Positions 1 through 8,388 of a DNA stretch of 64,000 nt are shown here, in pieces. Source of the stretch: UBA1081 sp045537555. GTDB lineage: Bacteria; Bacillota; Clostridia; Oscillospirales; Acutalibacteraceae. Each line of letters begins with the position of its first letter. Positions within the stretch are counted from its first letter, which is position 1. The position numbers and the translations under genes are program-made. The stretch covers positions 1-64,000 of the forward strand of contig JAZSPR010000146.1 in the NCBI GenBank assembly GCA_045537555.1, given 5' to 3'. The notes beneath the pieces are model-generated. The model saw only the letters and a list, made by a program, of their open reading frames with translations. It did not search any database and was not told the origin of the DNA.

Positions 1-90
1 AAAATGGCAATGTGGAAGTTCAAAAACGAAAAAAAGCCAACCAAAAAGCGCTTTTTAGAAAAGATTTTTGTGTTTTCCTTCATATATACT

Positions 91-130
91 AAAAAACCGT
101 GTCTCGCTTGATTGCGAAACACGGTTTTTT
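91..130. terminator. Bidirectional rho-independent terminator after pcrA
   Basis: An inverted repeat (CCGTGTCTCGC / GCGAAACACGG, one mismatch, 6-base loop) is flanked by A6 on the left and T6 on the right, so it can end transcription in both directions. On the minus strand it is the terminator of the pcrA cluster. Confidence 0.8.
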
Positions 131-143
131 CGACAGTCTGACA

Positions 144-173
144 GGAGTCGTGAAAACGACTCCTTAATTTTTT
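144..173 (+). terminator. Second terminator-like hairpin beside pcrA
   Basis: A perfect 8-bp stem (GGAGTCGT / ACGACTCC) with a GAAA tetraloop is followed on the plus strand by TTAATTTTTT. It would stop rightward transcription entering pcrA from the left. Confidence 0.65.
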
Positions 174-177
174 AGTT

Positions 178-2583
178 TTATATTTTTGTAAGCGGAGCAA
201 CCTTTGCCATAAGCTTTTTTGTGCCTACGGTATCAAAAGCAATCTCCAACAACACGTCATTACCCATTTTTGAAGCAGTAAGCACCATTCCGTCACCGAA
301 TTTTTTATGATTTACTTTGTCACCCGGATTATAATTAAGATTGACGGCTGCTTTTGGAGATGATGAAGCAGTAAATGACTGTGAATATGTCTTTTTCTCT
401 TTCTGAGTATTATATGAACTGCCGAAGGATGAAGATGATTCATTCTGACTCCTGTAATTATAACCTGAACCGAATGAAGACCCGCCGAAGTTGTAGCTTG
501 ACTGCGGAACAATTGAATTGACAAGGTCAGACGGAATTTCTTTGATAAAATCAGACGGAGGATTGTATGAAGTCTGTCCGTGAATCATTCTTGTTTTTGC
601 ATTTGTGAGATACAATTTCTCTTTTGCTCTTGTGATGCCGACATATGCGAGTCGTCTTTCTTCTTCCATGTCTTCATTTGAATAAAGTGACTGCATACCG
701 GGGAAAATTCCGTTTTCCATTCCCGGTATGAATACTACAGGGAATTCAAGACCTTTTGCTGAATGTAATGTCATAAGAACAACAGAATCCGCATCAGCAT
801 TGTAGTTATCAATATCAGACATAAGCGAAACATCTTCAAGGAATAAATCAAGTGTGCCTTCATCGGGATTTTCGTCCATATATCGCTGAATATTTGACTG
901 TAATTCATTGATATTGGCAAGCCTGTCCTCAAAAGTAGCTTCATCCTGTCTGAGGAATTCAACATAATTAATTCTGTTTATAAGCGTTTCAAAAAGCTCT
1001 GTGGGCTCGCATACTTCTTTTTGTTCACGGAGATATTCAATCATCATTGAGAACTCATTAAGCTTTGTGACAGCTCTTGAAAGAACAGGGTAGTCAGAAG
1101 CATGACTTATGACTTCATAAAGGCTGACCCCGAGTGCATCTGCAATTCTTGCGGCATTGTTGAGTGTGCTTTCTCCGATACCACGTTTGGGCTCATTGAT
1201 AATTCTTCTGAGTCTGACAGAGTCATTCGGATTGCAGATTACAGCAAGATATGCCACAATATCCTTTACTTCTTTTCTTTCATAGAAACGATGTCCGCCG
1301 ATAATTCTGTAAGGAATAGCTGCTCTGACCAAAGCACGTTCAATTGTTGCAGACTGAGCATTCATTCTGTAAAGAACAGCATGGTCGCTCCATTTTTTAC
1401 CTGCAGATGCAGAATCCATTATTTCCGAGGCAATATATGTACCCTCGGAAATATCATCAGGAGAGGATTTGACCGTAATTTTTTCGCCTGTTCCGTTATC
1501 AGTCCAGAGATTCTTACCTTTTCTCTCTGTATTATTTGCTATAACAGCATTTGCTGCATCAAGAATAGTCTGCGTCGAACGGTAATTCTGTTCAAGTCTT
1601 ATTGTTTTTGCATTATCATAATTGAATTCAAACTTCAGAATATTTTCAATTGTTGCGCCTCTGAATTTATAGATACTCTGGTCGTCATCACCTACAACAC
1701 AGATGTTTTTGTAACCGCCTGCAAGCAGGGAAGTAAGCTTGTACTGTGCATGGTTTGTATCCTGATACTCGTCAACCATAACGTATCTGAATTTTGTCTG
1801 ATAATAGTCTCTTACTTCTTTGTGTTCTGTGAGAAGTTTGACTGTGTTGACAATTATATCATCAAAGTCCATTGCATCGGCATTTTTGAGAAGATTCTGA
1901 TATTTCTCATATGCAAGACCTATCATTCTTTTTCTGGGATCAGCTTCATTTTCCTTAAGATACTCTTGGGGAGTAATCAGAGAATCTTTCGCTCTGCTGA
2001 TTTCACCGATAATAGACTTTGAATGAATGAATTTGTCATCAAAATTGAGAAGTCTCTGACATTCCTTGATAACTCTCTTTGTGTCGTCTGTATCATAAAT
2101 GGTAAAATGAGATGAATAACCAAGCCTTTCGGCATCACGTCTGAGCATCCTTACACAGCACGAATGGAAAGTGCTTGCCCAGATATTGTTTCCGTTTTCT
2201 TCTCCGAGCATTTTTACGAGTCTTTCTTTAAGCTCGTTTGCCGCTTTGTTTGTAAATGTGATTGCAAGGATTTCCCACGGTTTTGGTGCATTGTAAGACA
2301 TTATACGCTGTGCATCTGCACTCAGAGAATCATCACCGTTATAATACCTTGAGAGAATTTCATAATCTTCATTATCAACGGGATATCTGAATTCTTTACG
2401 ACCGAATGCATCTCCGTATTTTATAAGATATGCAATTCTGTTTACAAGTACAGTCGTTTTTCCGCTTCCCGCACCTGCAAGAATAAGAAGCGGACCGTTT
2501 ACTGTTGTGACCGCTTCAAACTGCTTATCATTCATTCGTGAGAATTCTTTTTTTATTATCTTATTTCTTAATTCACTTATCAT
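178..2583 (-). CDS. pcrA: ATP-dependent 3'-5' DNA helicase PcrA/UvrD
   Basis: SF1A helicase for rolling-circle replication, nucleotide excision repair and clearing RecA filaments. The 801 residues show, in order, the Q motif (MNDKQFEAV, about 17-25), Walker A (AGAGSGKTT, 36-44), motif Ia (AITFTNKAA, about 107), DEYQD Walker B (271-275) and motif III (GDDDQSIYKFRGA, about 298). A Gly/Ser/Asn-rich linker follows near 690-750, then a GDKVNHKKFGDG motif of the PcrA C-terminal Tudor-like domain. The start has an AAAGGA ribosome site 8 bases upstream. It is the last gene of a compact minus-strand run, 12 bases after the DUF47 gene. Length and motifs are normal for the family. Confidence 0.97.
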   Translation of the reverse strand: MISELRNKIIKKEFSRMNDKQFEAVTTVNGPLLILAGAGSGKTTVLVNRIAYLIKYGDAFGRKEFRYPVDNEDYEILSRYYNGDDSLSADAQRIMSYNAPKPWEILAITFTNKAANELKERLVKMLGEENGNNIWASTFHSCCVRMLRRDAERLGYSSHFTIYDTDDTKRVIKECQRLLNFDDKFIHSKSIIGEISRAKDSLITPQEYLKENEADPRKRMIGLAYEKYQNLLKNADAMDFDDIIVNTVKLLTEHKEVRDYYQTKFRYVMVDEYQDTNHAQYKLTSLLAGGYKNICVVGDDDQSIYKFRGATIENILKFEFNYDNAKTIRLEQNYRSTQTILDAANAVIANNTERKGKNLWTDNGTGEKITVKSSPDDISEGTYIASEIMDSASAGKKWSDHAVLYRMNAQSATIERALVRAAIPYRIIGGHRFYERKEVKDIVAYLAVICNPNDSVRLRRIINEPKRGIGESTLNNAARIADALGVSLYEVISHASDYPVLSRAVTKLNEFSMMIEYLREQKEVCEPTELFETLINRINYVEFLRQDEATFEDRLANINELQSNIQRYMDENPDEGTLDLFLEDVSLMSDIDNYNADADSVVLMTLHSAKGLEFPVVFIPGMENGIFPGMQSLYSNEDMEEERRLAYVGITRAKEKLYLTNAKTRMIHGQTSYNPPSDFIKEIPSDLVNSIVPQSSYNFGGSSFGSGYNYRSQNESSSSFGSSYNTQKEKKTYSQSFTASSSPKAAVNLNYNPGDKVNHKKFGDGMVLTASKMGNDVLLEIAFDTVGTKKLMAKVAPLTKI

Positions 2584-2595
2584 TTTATAATTCCT

Positions 2596-3051
2596 TTATG
2601 AATTTTTAAGTATTGTATATTCTATCTGAATAATTGTTTCATTACATTTTTCAATCAGATTTATTATATTTTTTTTGTTGTTGCCTGAAACAGACAGAAT
2701 AATTTCATCTGTATTAATATTGTGATATTCTGAAAGCGCATTGAAAATATTTCTGAACTTATTTTTTTCAGAACCCTGAAACATCAGAATTATTTGTTTG
2801 ATTTTATTGATTAAAGGTTTTATTATTTCAACAGATTTATTATATTCAACTGCTTTACATAAATAATCAAGTCTTACCGCTATCATGTAAATATCTTCAC
2901 GGTCAAAAGGAGTAAAATATTCTTTTCTGAGAATATTCTGAAGTTGATTGTATGATTTATTGAATGTATCATAACTTTGTTTTTCAGAGAAATTATAAAT
3001 ACAATCAATCATTTTGATTAAAAGAGAAAAACAATTGCTTTTTTGCTTCAT
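2596..3051 (-). CDS. DUF47/PhoU-like phosphate transport accessory protein
   Basis: A 151-residue, apparently all-helical cytoplasmic protein. The segment FTPFDREDIYMIAVRLDYL (about 46-64) matches the hallmark of DUF47 (TrkA/Pit accessory) proteins, which are PhoU relatives usually encoded beside PiT transporters. It lies 4 bases after the PiT gene and has a good AGGTG ribosome site. At 151 residues it is shorter than the usual roughly 205-residue DUF47 protein. Its role in modulating the adjacent transporter is inferred from this pairing. Confidence 0.8.
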   Translation of the reverse strand: MKQKSNCFSLLIKMIDCIYNFSEKQSYDTFNKSYNQLQNILRKEYFTPFDREDIYMIAVRLDYLCKAVEYNKSVEIIKPLINKIKQIILMFQGSEKNKFRNIFNALSEYHNINTDEIILSVSGNNKKNIINLIEKCNETIIQIEYTILKNS

Positions 3052-3055
3052 TCGT

Positions 3056-4090
3056 TCACCTCAGAAGTAAGAATATCCGTGTTATCAGATACCCGAGAAA
3101 ACCGCAACCGGGAAATGTGAATATCCATGTAAGTATCATGTCTTTTGCAATTTTCCAATCCACCGAGGTGATTTTATGTGCCGCTCCTACACCCATTATA
3201 GCTGTTGTTTTCGTATGTGTTGTGCTTACGGGGAGCCCCGTCAAAGTCGATATCAGAAGTGATGAAGCGCCCGAAAAATCAGCGGCAAATCCCTGATATT
3301 TTTTCAAATGTACCATATCATTTCCCATGGTTTTTATTATTCTCATTCCGCCCATGGAAGTACCGAGAGCCATAAGAACCGAGACCCAGATAATAAGTGA
3401 TATGTTATTGATTTCATAATTTATTGAGGAATAGTTTCTTATAAGAATAAATACACCTGCAAATTTCTGTCCGTCCTGAGCTCCGTGCATAAAAGCCATA
3501 AAAGCCGCCGCAATATTCTGCAGATGTCTGAAATAATTATCAGTTTTAAGTCTGTCTTTATTTCTTATAATATTCTGCGTTAGTTTTGCAGAAACAAAAC
3601 CCAGTATAAAGCCTGTAAATGTTGAAATAACAAGTCCTGTCAGGATTTTTGTAAGTTCATTGACGGATACAGATGCAAAACTGTGAGATAATGCAACTGA
3701 TGCTCCCGAAAGGGATGCAACAAGAGCATGACTTTCACTTGTAGGAATACCGAAAAACCAAGCAGTAACAGCCCACAAGATAATTGTCAGCATAGAGGCA
3801 CTCAGAGTCAGGCATGCTGTTTTTTGATCGTTTCCGAAATCAGCAATTGATGTAACTGTATCAACTACTTTTCCGCTGAACAGAGACATTACTGCAACGC
3901 CGCAGAAGTTCATTACAGCCGCTAAAACAATAGCTTTTCTTGCTGAAATTGATTTTGTTGAAATGCAGGTTGCAATTGCTGTTGGTGCATCTGTCCAACC
4001 GTTGACTGTAATAACTCCCGATAAAAGTAAAACAGCAATAAGTGTTATCGGTTCATTTATTAACTGTATGAAAAAGTCAGACAGAAGCAA
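3056..4090 (-). CDS. pit: PiT-family inorganic phosphate transporter
   Basis: A 344-residue integral membrane protein with about 10 hydrophobic segments. It has the PiT signature near the N-terminus (VNGWTDAPTAIATC, a variant of the GANDxxNA motif) and its inverted copy near the C-terminus (STTHTKTTAIMGVG). The family carries out cation-coupled low-affinity phosphate uptake. The start is TTG, preceded by GGAG 11 bases upstream, which overlaps the end of the DivIVA-like gene. The DUF47 gene follows at once, the common PiT–DUF47 pair. The family is clear; substrate other than phosphate, such as sulfate, is possible but less likely. Confidence 0.93.
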   Translation of the reverse strand: MLLSDFFIQLINEPITLIAVLLLSGVITVNGWTDAPTAIATCISTKSISARKAIVLAAVMNFCGVAVMSLFSGKVVDTVTSIADFGNDQKTACLTLSASMLTIILWAVTAWFFGIPTSESHALVASLSGASVALSHSFASVSVNELTKILTGLVISTFTGFILGFVSAKLTQNIIRNKDRLKTDNYFRHLQNIAAAFMAFMHGAQDGQKFAGVFILIRNYSSINYEINNISLIIWVSVLMALGTSMGGMRIIKTMGNDMVHLKKYQGFAADFSGASSLLISTLTGLPVSTTHTKTTAIMGVGAAHKITSVDWKIAKDMILTWIFTFPGCGFLGYLITRIFLLLR

Positions 4091-4096
4091 TAAATA

Positions 4097-4708
4097 TCAT
4101 TCTCCGAGCAGGTCAGCCTGTATTTTACCGGATGCTTCATCAAAGGGGAGTCTGAGTGTTCCTTTGAAGCCGGTAAGCTCCTTGCAAATATTTTCATTTT
4201 CTTCGAGAATGTCTTTGAGAATTGAATTGAGCTTATCAGAGAATGTCTGAATACCTGATGAAATATCAAGAACACGTGAGAGTGTTTTTGCTGTTGCATT
4301 GTCTGCATCATCGCTCATTTTTTCAATTTTATCGCATGTTTCCTGAATAAGAAGGTCAGCATATCTTCTCACATCAATCATAGCCGAACCGACACGCTCT
4401 TCAGCAGAACGGTCTGCAAGGATGCCGTTCTGAATTTTTTCTTCATATTCATTCTTTATGCTTTCAATTTCATTTATATGACTTTCATTGAGCAGCGCTA
4501 TTTTTTCTTCGTATTCTTTTATAATATGCTCTTTTTCTTCCTGTGCACAGGTAATTTTTTCATTAAGTTCTGTAATCAGATTATTTTTTTCATTAATCTG
4601 AGTTGTAAGATTATCTTCGTTGATTTTCTGATTGTTTATGTATGATATAACATCATCTCTGTTGAAGCCGCCGAATGTTGCTTTTCTGAAAATAAAATCT
4701 GAAGACAT
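4097..4708 (-). CDS. DivIVA-domain coiled-coil protein
   Basis: 203 residues opening with FRKATFGGFNRDDVISYIN (about 7-25), the N-terminal membrane-binding motif of DivIVA/GpsB proteins. A long Glu/Lys/Asn-rich coiled coil follows to about residue 105, then further helical segments. DivIVA proteins mark curved or septal membranes and recruit division, wall or chromosome factors. The gene heads the divIVA–pit–DUF47–pcrA run and has a clear promoter and an AAGGAG site. Which DivIVA paralogue this is cannot be settled: the short length and the absence of a conserved neighbour such as ileS or sepF argue against canonical divIVA. Confidence 0.85.
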   Translation of the reverse strand: MSSDFIFRKATFGGFNRDDVISYINNQKINEDNLTTQINEKNNLITELNEKITCAQEEKEHIIKEYEEKIALLNESHINEIESIKNEYEEKIQNGILADRSAEERVGSAMIDVRRYADLLIQETCDKIEKMSDDADNATAKTLSRVLDISSGIQTFSDKLNSILKDILEENENICKELTGFKGTLRLPFDEASGKIQADLLGE

Positions 4709-4741
4709 ACAAATTCTCCTTTTAATACATGATAAAATATT

Positions 4742-4770
4742 ATAACATTTTCAATGCATAAGTTCAAGAT
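4742..4770 (-). promoter_or_regulatory. Sigma-A promoter of the divIVA-pit-pcrA run
   Basis: On the minus strand TTGAAC and TATAAT are separated by 17 bases, about 30 bases upstream of the DivIVA-like start. It is divergent to the hydrolase promoter. Confidence 0.7.
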
Positions 4771-4800
4771 AATTTTATATTGATAAAATATAAACTATTA

Positions 4801-4829
4801 TTGATTTTTGATGAAAGATATTGTATAAT
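4801..4829 (+). promoter_or_regulatory. Sigma-A promoter of the alpha/beta hydrolase gene
   Basis: TTGATT and TATAAT are separated by 17 bases. An AGGAGG ribosome site (4845-4850) lies 8 bases before the ATG. Confidence 0.7.
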
Positions 4830-4858
4830 TTTCCTATAATAATCAGGAGGTTTTCTCT

Positions 4859-5809
4859 ATGAAGAAAGTTGCAAAAACCGTTCTTAAACTTGCGGCAGGC
4901 TCAGCTGTTGCTTATCTTGCAGTAGGCGAAGCTATCTATGAAAGACTTCTTAACCGGAAATTTACTCAATTTAATAATATAAACAGAGTTGTTGAACCGG
5001 ACATCTTGAAATACTATGATAATAATGCGAATTATGTTGAAGCTGATGCATGGTATGTAACAATGAATCCCGAGGATACTGTGCTTGTCAATTCAAAGGG
5101 TAAAAATATGCATGCCAGAATACTCATGCAGAAAGAATACTCTGATAAATGGGCAATTGTTATTCACGGATATACAAGCTGTTCGAGAGGTATGGCTGAT
5201 CAGGCATTCTTTTTCTACAAAAAAGGTTTTAATGTTATCCTGCCTGACCTTGTAAGTTTCGGTGAAGATGAACAGAAATACTGTTCAATGGGATATCATG
5301 ATAAAGATTATATCAAAGACTGGATAAGATATATCACAGATAAAAATCCCGAGGCAAAAATTGCTCTTCTCGGTGTTTCAATGGGCAGTGCAACAACAAT
5401 GCTTACAACAGGTGAGAGTGACATTCCCGATAATGTAAAATGCGCTGTTGCTGATTGCGGTTATACTTCTGTCTGGGATGAATACTCTATTCAGTGCAAA
5501 GAAACTTATAAATTGCCTGCATTCCCGTTTATGAATGCTGCAAATACCGTTTCAAAACTCAGAGGTAATTTTGATTTTAAGAAATGTTCTCCCATTAAGG
5601 CTGTTGCACGTTCTAAAACTCCGACTCTGTTTATTCACGGTGAAGAAGATACATTTGTTCCGTATTCAATGATGGATAAGCTATATAATGCATGTACGGC
5701 TGAAAAAGAAAAGCTTTCCGTTCCCGGAACCGCTCACGCAGATTCCTGCTGGACACAGCCTGAGCTTTATTATTCAACTATTGACAGGTTCGTTGATAAA
5801 TATATCTGA
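4859..5809 (+). CDS. Membrane-anchored alpha/beta hydrolase (YqkD-like)
   Basis: 316 residues. A hydrophobic N-terminal segment (about 8-24) could be a signal anchor. An alpha/beta-hydrolase core follows, with an HGYTSCSRG oxyanion-side motif (about 103). The nucleophile elbow is GVSMGS (Ser174), with probable acid Asp264 (HGEEDTFVP) and His293 (GTAHADS). The pattern resembles the B. subtilis YqkD group of putative serine esterases, but the substrate is unknown. The gene is alone, with its own promoter and a terminator. Confidence 0.85.
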   Translation: MKKVAKTVLKLAAGSAVAYLAVGEAIYERLLNRKFTQFNNINRVVEPDILKYYDNNANYVEADAWYVTMNPEDTVLVNSKGKNMHARILMQKEYSDKWAIVIHGYTSCSRGMADQAFFFYKKGFNVILPDLVSFGEDEQKYCSMGYHDKDYIKDWIRYITDKNPEAKIALLGVSMGSATTMLTTGESDIPDNVKCAVADCGYTSVWDEYSIQCKETYKLPAFPFMNAANTVSKLRGNFDFKKCSPIKAVARSKTPTLFIHGEEDTFVPYSMMDKLYNACTAEKEKLSVPGTAHADSCWTQPELYYSTIDRFVDKYI

Positions 5810-5817
5810 AAAAATAA

Positions 5818-5843
5818 GTCCTGAAAGTTTCGTCTTTCAGGAC
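5818..5843. terminator. Shared terminator between hydrolase and mscS
   Basis: A perfect 10-bp stem (GTCCTGAAAG / CTTTCAGGAC) with a 6-base loop. On the minus strand it runs into TTATTTTTT and ends mscS; rightward the T tail is weaker. Confidence 0.8.
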
Positions 5844-5854
5844 ATTTCTTATAA

Positions 5855-6751
5855 TCAATCTTTTGTGATATGTACATCCATCTGCGGGAAAGGAATCTGA
5901 ATGTTTCTTTCATCAAACACTTTTTTAATTCTTTCCGTAACAGCAAATTTAACATCCCAGTAGTTTTCGGTTTTTGTCCAGACACGAAGCTGATATGAAA
6001 CAGCGCTGTCATCAAATGATGTTATAACAGCAACCGGTTCGGGAGATTTATCAATTTTATCATTTTCATTAGCAACATCGATAAGAGCTTTTTTTACCAC
6101 ATCTGAATCTTCAGAATAAGCGGCTGATATATCAATATCAACACGTCTTGTATCGAATGCATTATAATCAATCAATGCGCTGTCTGAAACTTTACTGTTG
6201 GGGATAACAATAATTTTGTTATCGACAGTAATAATCTTTGTATAGAAAATATTGATAGCCTTGACAGTACCTTCAAATTCGCCTGATTTGATGTAATCTC
6301 CAACAACAAAAGGCTTGAATACTGTAAGAATAAAACCGCCGGCAATGTTTGAAAGGCTTCCCTGAAGTGCAAGACCGATTGCAAGACCGCATGATGTGAC
6401 AACAGCTACCATTGATGTCATAGGTACACCGAGCATTGCGGCAATTGTTATTACAAGAAGTATTTTAAGTACAATAGTAAGTGCACTTCTCATAAATGAT
6501 CTTGCTGTGGGTTCTATTTTGCCGAAAATTTTACCTTCTTTCATTTTTTTAGAAAGAAGATTGATAAGTTTCCAGCCGACAATGAGAAGAATCAATGATA
6601 AAACAAGATTAATACCTGTGTCTGCAAGATATTCACCTATTTTGTTTACAATTGTTTCAAAGATTTTATCAGCATTACTTATGTTTTCACTTACATTTGA
6701 TAAGTCAATGTCTGATAAATCCATTTCGGGTACTGTTTCAAAAATCTTCAA
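5855..6751 (-). CDS. mscS: Small-conductance mechanosensitive channel (MscS family)
   Basis: About 298 residues. An amphipathic N-terminus is followed by membrane segments. The pore-lining TM3 is rich in Gly and Ala (GLAIGLALQGSLSNIAGG), followed by the FVVGDYI motif that starts the cytoplasmic beta domain. A C-terminal alpha/beta domain completes the fold. MscS channels release solutes on hypo-osmotic shock. I prefer the TTG start because AGGAG lies exactly 8 bases before it. The alternative GTG three codons upstream overlaps that ribosome site. Confidence 0.92.
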   Translation of the reverse strand: MKIFETVPEMDLSDIDLSNVSENISNADKIFETIVNKIGEYLADTGINLVLSLILLIVGWKLINLLSKKMKEGKIFGKIEPTARSFMRSALTIVLKILLVITIAAMLGVPMTSMVAVVTSCGLAIGLALQGSLSNIAGGFILTVFKPFVVGDYIKSGEFEGTVKAINIFYTKIITVDNKIIVIPNSKVSDSALIDYNAFDTRRVDIDISAAYSEDSDVVKKALIDVANENDKIDKSPEPVAVITSFDDSAVSYQLRVWTKTENYWDVKFAVTERIKKVFDERNIQIPFPQMDVHITKD

Positions 6752-6784
6752 CTTTACCACTCCTGTTTGTTTTATTATAAACCA

Positions 6785-6813
6785 ATTATATATTATAAAC
6801 TTATATAAATCAA
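6785..6813 (-). promoter_or_regulatory. Sigma-A promoter of mscS
   Basis: TTGATT and TATAAT, 17-base spacer, on the minus strand. It is divergent to the HAD phosphatase promoter. Confidence 0.6.
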
Positions 6814-6831
6814 TAAATTATCCGATTTTTG

Positions 6832-6860
6832 TTGAAATAAATATTAAATTCAGGTATAAT
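6832..6860 (+). promoter_or_regulatory. Sigma-A promoter giving a probably leaderless HAD mRNA
   Basis: TTGAAA and a perfect TATAAT are separated by 17 bases. The ATG of the HAD gene begins 7 bases after the -10 box, exactly where transcription should start, so no room is left for a ribosome binding site. Confidence 0.75.
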
Positions 6861-6866
6861 AATTCT

Positions 6867-7436
6867 ATGAATATTTATGATTTTGATAACACAATCTACG
6901 ATGGAGAAAGCCTGTTTGACTTTTTTATTGAATATGTGAAAGTCAATCCGGTTATTATCAGGTATCTGCCGAAAGTAATTATTGCTTTTGCAAAGTATAA
7001 GCTCGGTAAAGTGACCACGCAGCAGATGATGGATAATTATGCGCCTGTCATCAAAAAATGCTATTGCGAATATGACAAATGGGAGGAATTTACAAATAAA
7101 TTCTGGGACGGTCACATGCATAAAATCAAGAGCTTTTACAAGGATGTGCAGAAAGAAGATGACCTTATTCTTACGGCATCTCCCGAGCTTACAATTAAAG
7201 AAATTGCAAAAAGACTTGGCATAAAGAACATTGTCTGCTCAAAAATTGACAATGAAACAGGTCAGGTAACACGAATCTGTATGCGTCAGAATAAGATTTT
7301 AGCTCTTAAAGAAGATTTCGGTGAAGTTGAAATTGATGATTTTTATACTGATTCAATAAAAAATGACGGCTTCTTTGCTGAATATGCAAAAAGGGTATTT
7401 CTTGTTGAAGGCGACAAAATTACTCAGATAAAATAA
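6867..7436 (+). CDS. HAD-superfamily phosphatase, phosphoserine-phosphatase-like (HAD-IB)
   Basis: 189 residues. Motif I is DFDNT (residues 5-9), which supplies the nucleophilic and acid/base aspartates. Motif II is LTASP (about 104), and the motif IV region is DDFYTDSIKND. A helical cap lies between motifs I and II. The protein starts only four residues before motif I, normal for short HAD-IB enzymes, so an upstream extension of the frame over mscS is not real. The substrate is unknown; phosphoserine or a phospholipid-type phosphomonoester is possible. The gene has no ribosome site and its promoter predicts a leaderless transcript. Confidence 0.88.
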   Translation: MNIYDFDNTIYDGESLFDFFIEYVKVNPVIIRYLPKVIIAFAKYKLGKVTTQQMMDNYAPVIKKCYCEYDKWEEFTNKFWDGHMHKIKSFYKDVQKEDDLILTASPELTIKEIAKRLGIKNIVCSKIDNETGQVTRICMRQNKILALKEDFGEVEIDDFYTDSIKNDGFFAEYAKRVFLVEGDKITQIK

Positions 7437-7441
7437 CATAT

Positions 7442-7480
7442 AAAAAAAGCTGTAAAGTTTAATGCTTTACAGCTTTTTTA
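7442..7480 (+). terminator. Terminator after HAD phosphatase
   Basis: A 9-bp stem (GCTGTAAAG / CTTTACAGC, 7-base loop) is flanked by A7 and T6. The 230 bases between it and spoIIR hold no gene I can support. Confidence 0.85.
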
Positions 7481-7712
7481 TGGTTTGTGGTTTAGAAAAG
7501 TGTTTGACTTTACACTATAATCATGAAATATTCATGTAAAGGTTATCCCCTTGCGGATGTTCAAAACTTTGTTCAAAATGTTTATAACTTTAAAGAAAAC
7601 GACACAAAACAGCCCTTTTTGAGTAATTGCGGTGTAATGGCAAATAGCTTTACTGTTCAAAACTTTTTTCTGAATTTTCTGCAATATACATCTTTACTAT
7701 ACATTGTCACCA

Positions 7713-8324
7713 TTATTTTAAAATGTCAACCTTTTTTTTCAATATCTCAATATATTCAATTACTCTGAATCTGATTTCATATTTTTCATCTGATGTAATT
7801 ATCTTTTTTTCACTTTCTGAATAAACACATTCAGCATGTTTTTCAGCAACAGGTAAACATAATGCGGGAAACATAATACACCACCAGTTTTTTCCCTCTC
7901 CATTTCCGAGTATAATTTTAAGTGCAAGATATTTTCCCGCAGGCATTGTTATTCCGTTTTCATAAACTCTTGTGTCAAAATACTCTGTTTCAAGAGTAAC
8001 ACGTGATGTATATGTCACATTATTCTCTATAAGTATATTATCTGTTAATTTTTTAATTTGTCTAATTTCCGGAACAAGAATTTCCACGGCATTTTCAGTT
8101 GTTATGGTTCCGTTAAAAAGTTCTGAAGCTTCGGTAAGCAGTTTGTCCCTAACAATCATTTTTATCTGTTGGTCTTTTTCATTATCAGAAGATGCAATTA
8201 TATGAAGTCTTATTGTATCATTTCTTATATTTTCGCATCCGTACGCAAATGAAGATAAATTATAAAGTATCAGAAATATTACCGATACAAATATTCCGAT
8301 TGTCAGATTTATTTTCTTGTTCAT
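7713..8324 (-). CDS. spoIIR: Stage II sporulation protein R
   Basis: 203 residues. An N-terminal hydrophobic segment (about 6-28) serves as signal peptide or anchor. The family core includes RLHIIASSDNEKDQQIK (about 44-60) and GEGKNWWCIMFPALC (about 146-160). SpoIIR is made in the forespore under sigma F and signals across the septum to activate SpoIIGA processing of pro-sigma E in the mother cell. The ribosome site AGAGGT precedes the ATG. This is direct evidence that the organism has the endospore programme. It stands alone after ispE, separated by a terminator. Confidence 0.93.
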   Translation of the reverse strand: MNKKINLTIGIFVSVIFLILYNLSSFAYGCENIRNDTIRLHIIASSDNEKDQQIKMIVRDKLLTEASELFNGTITTENAVEILVPEIRQIKKLTDNILIENNVTYTSRVTLETEYFDTRVYENGITMPAGKYLALKIILGNGEGKNWWCIMFPALCLPVAEKHAECVYSESEKKIITSDEKYEIRFRVIEYIEILKKKVDILK

Positions 8325-8343
8325 AAAAATTACCTCTGTAAAT

Positions 8344-8379
8344 AAAAAAATCGTCTGTCGGATTAATGATAGACGATTT
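8344..8379 (-). terminator. Terminator of ispE
   Basis: A hairpin (AATCGTCTGTC / GATAGACGATT, loop 6-8 bases) is followed on the minus strand by T7, just after the ispE stop. Confidence 0.7.
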
Positions 8380-8388
8380 GTTTATGTT

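Noticed and set aside
1..90. Short frames at the left edge on both strands
   Set aside because: None has a ribosome site or recognisable sequence; they run into the terminator at 91-130.
1102..2022. A 306-codon plus-strand frame inside pcrA
   Set aside because: Antisense to conserved helicase motifs, low-complexity Cys/Ile-rich translation, no ribosome site.
6396..6866. N-terminal extension of the HAD phosphatase frame
   Set aside because: It runs antisense to mscS and past both divergent promoters; the family N-terminus begins at the later ATG.
7481..7768. An 81-codon frame between the HAD and spoIIR genes and possible promoters on either strand
   Set aside because: No ribosome site, overlap with the spoIIR end, and promoter-like boxes with wrong spacing.
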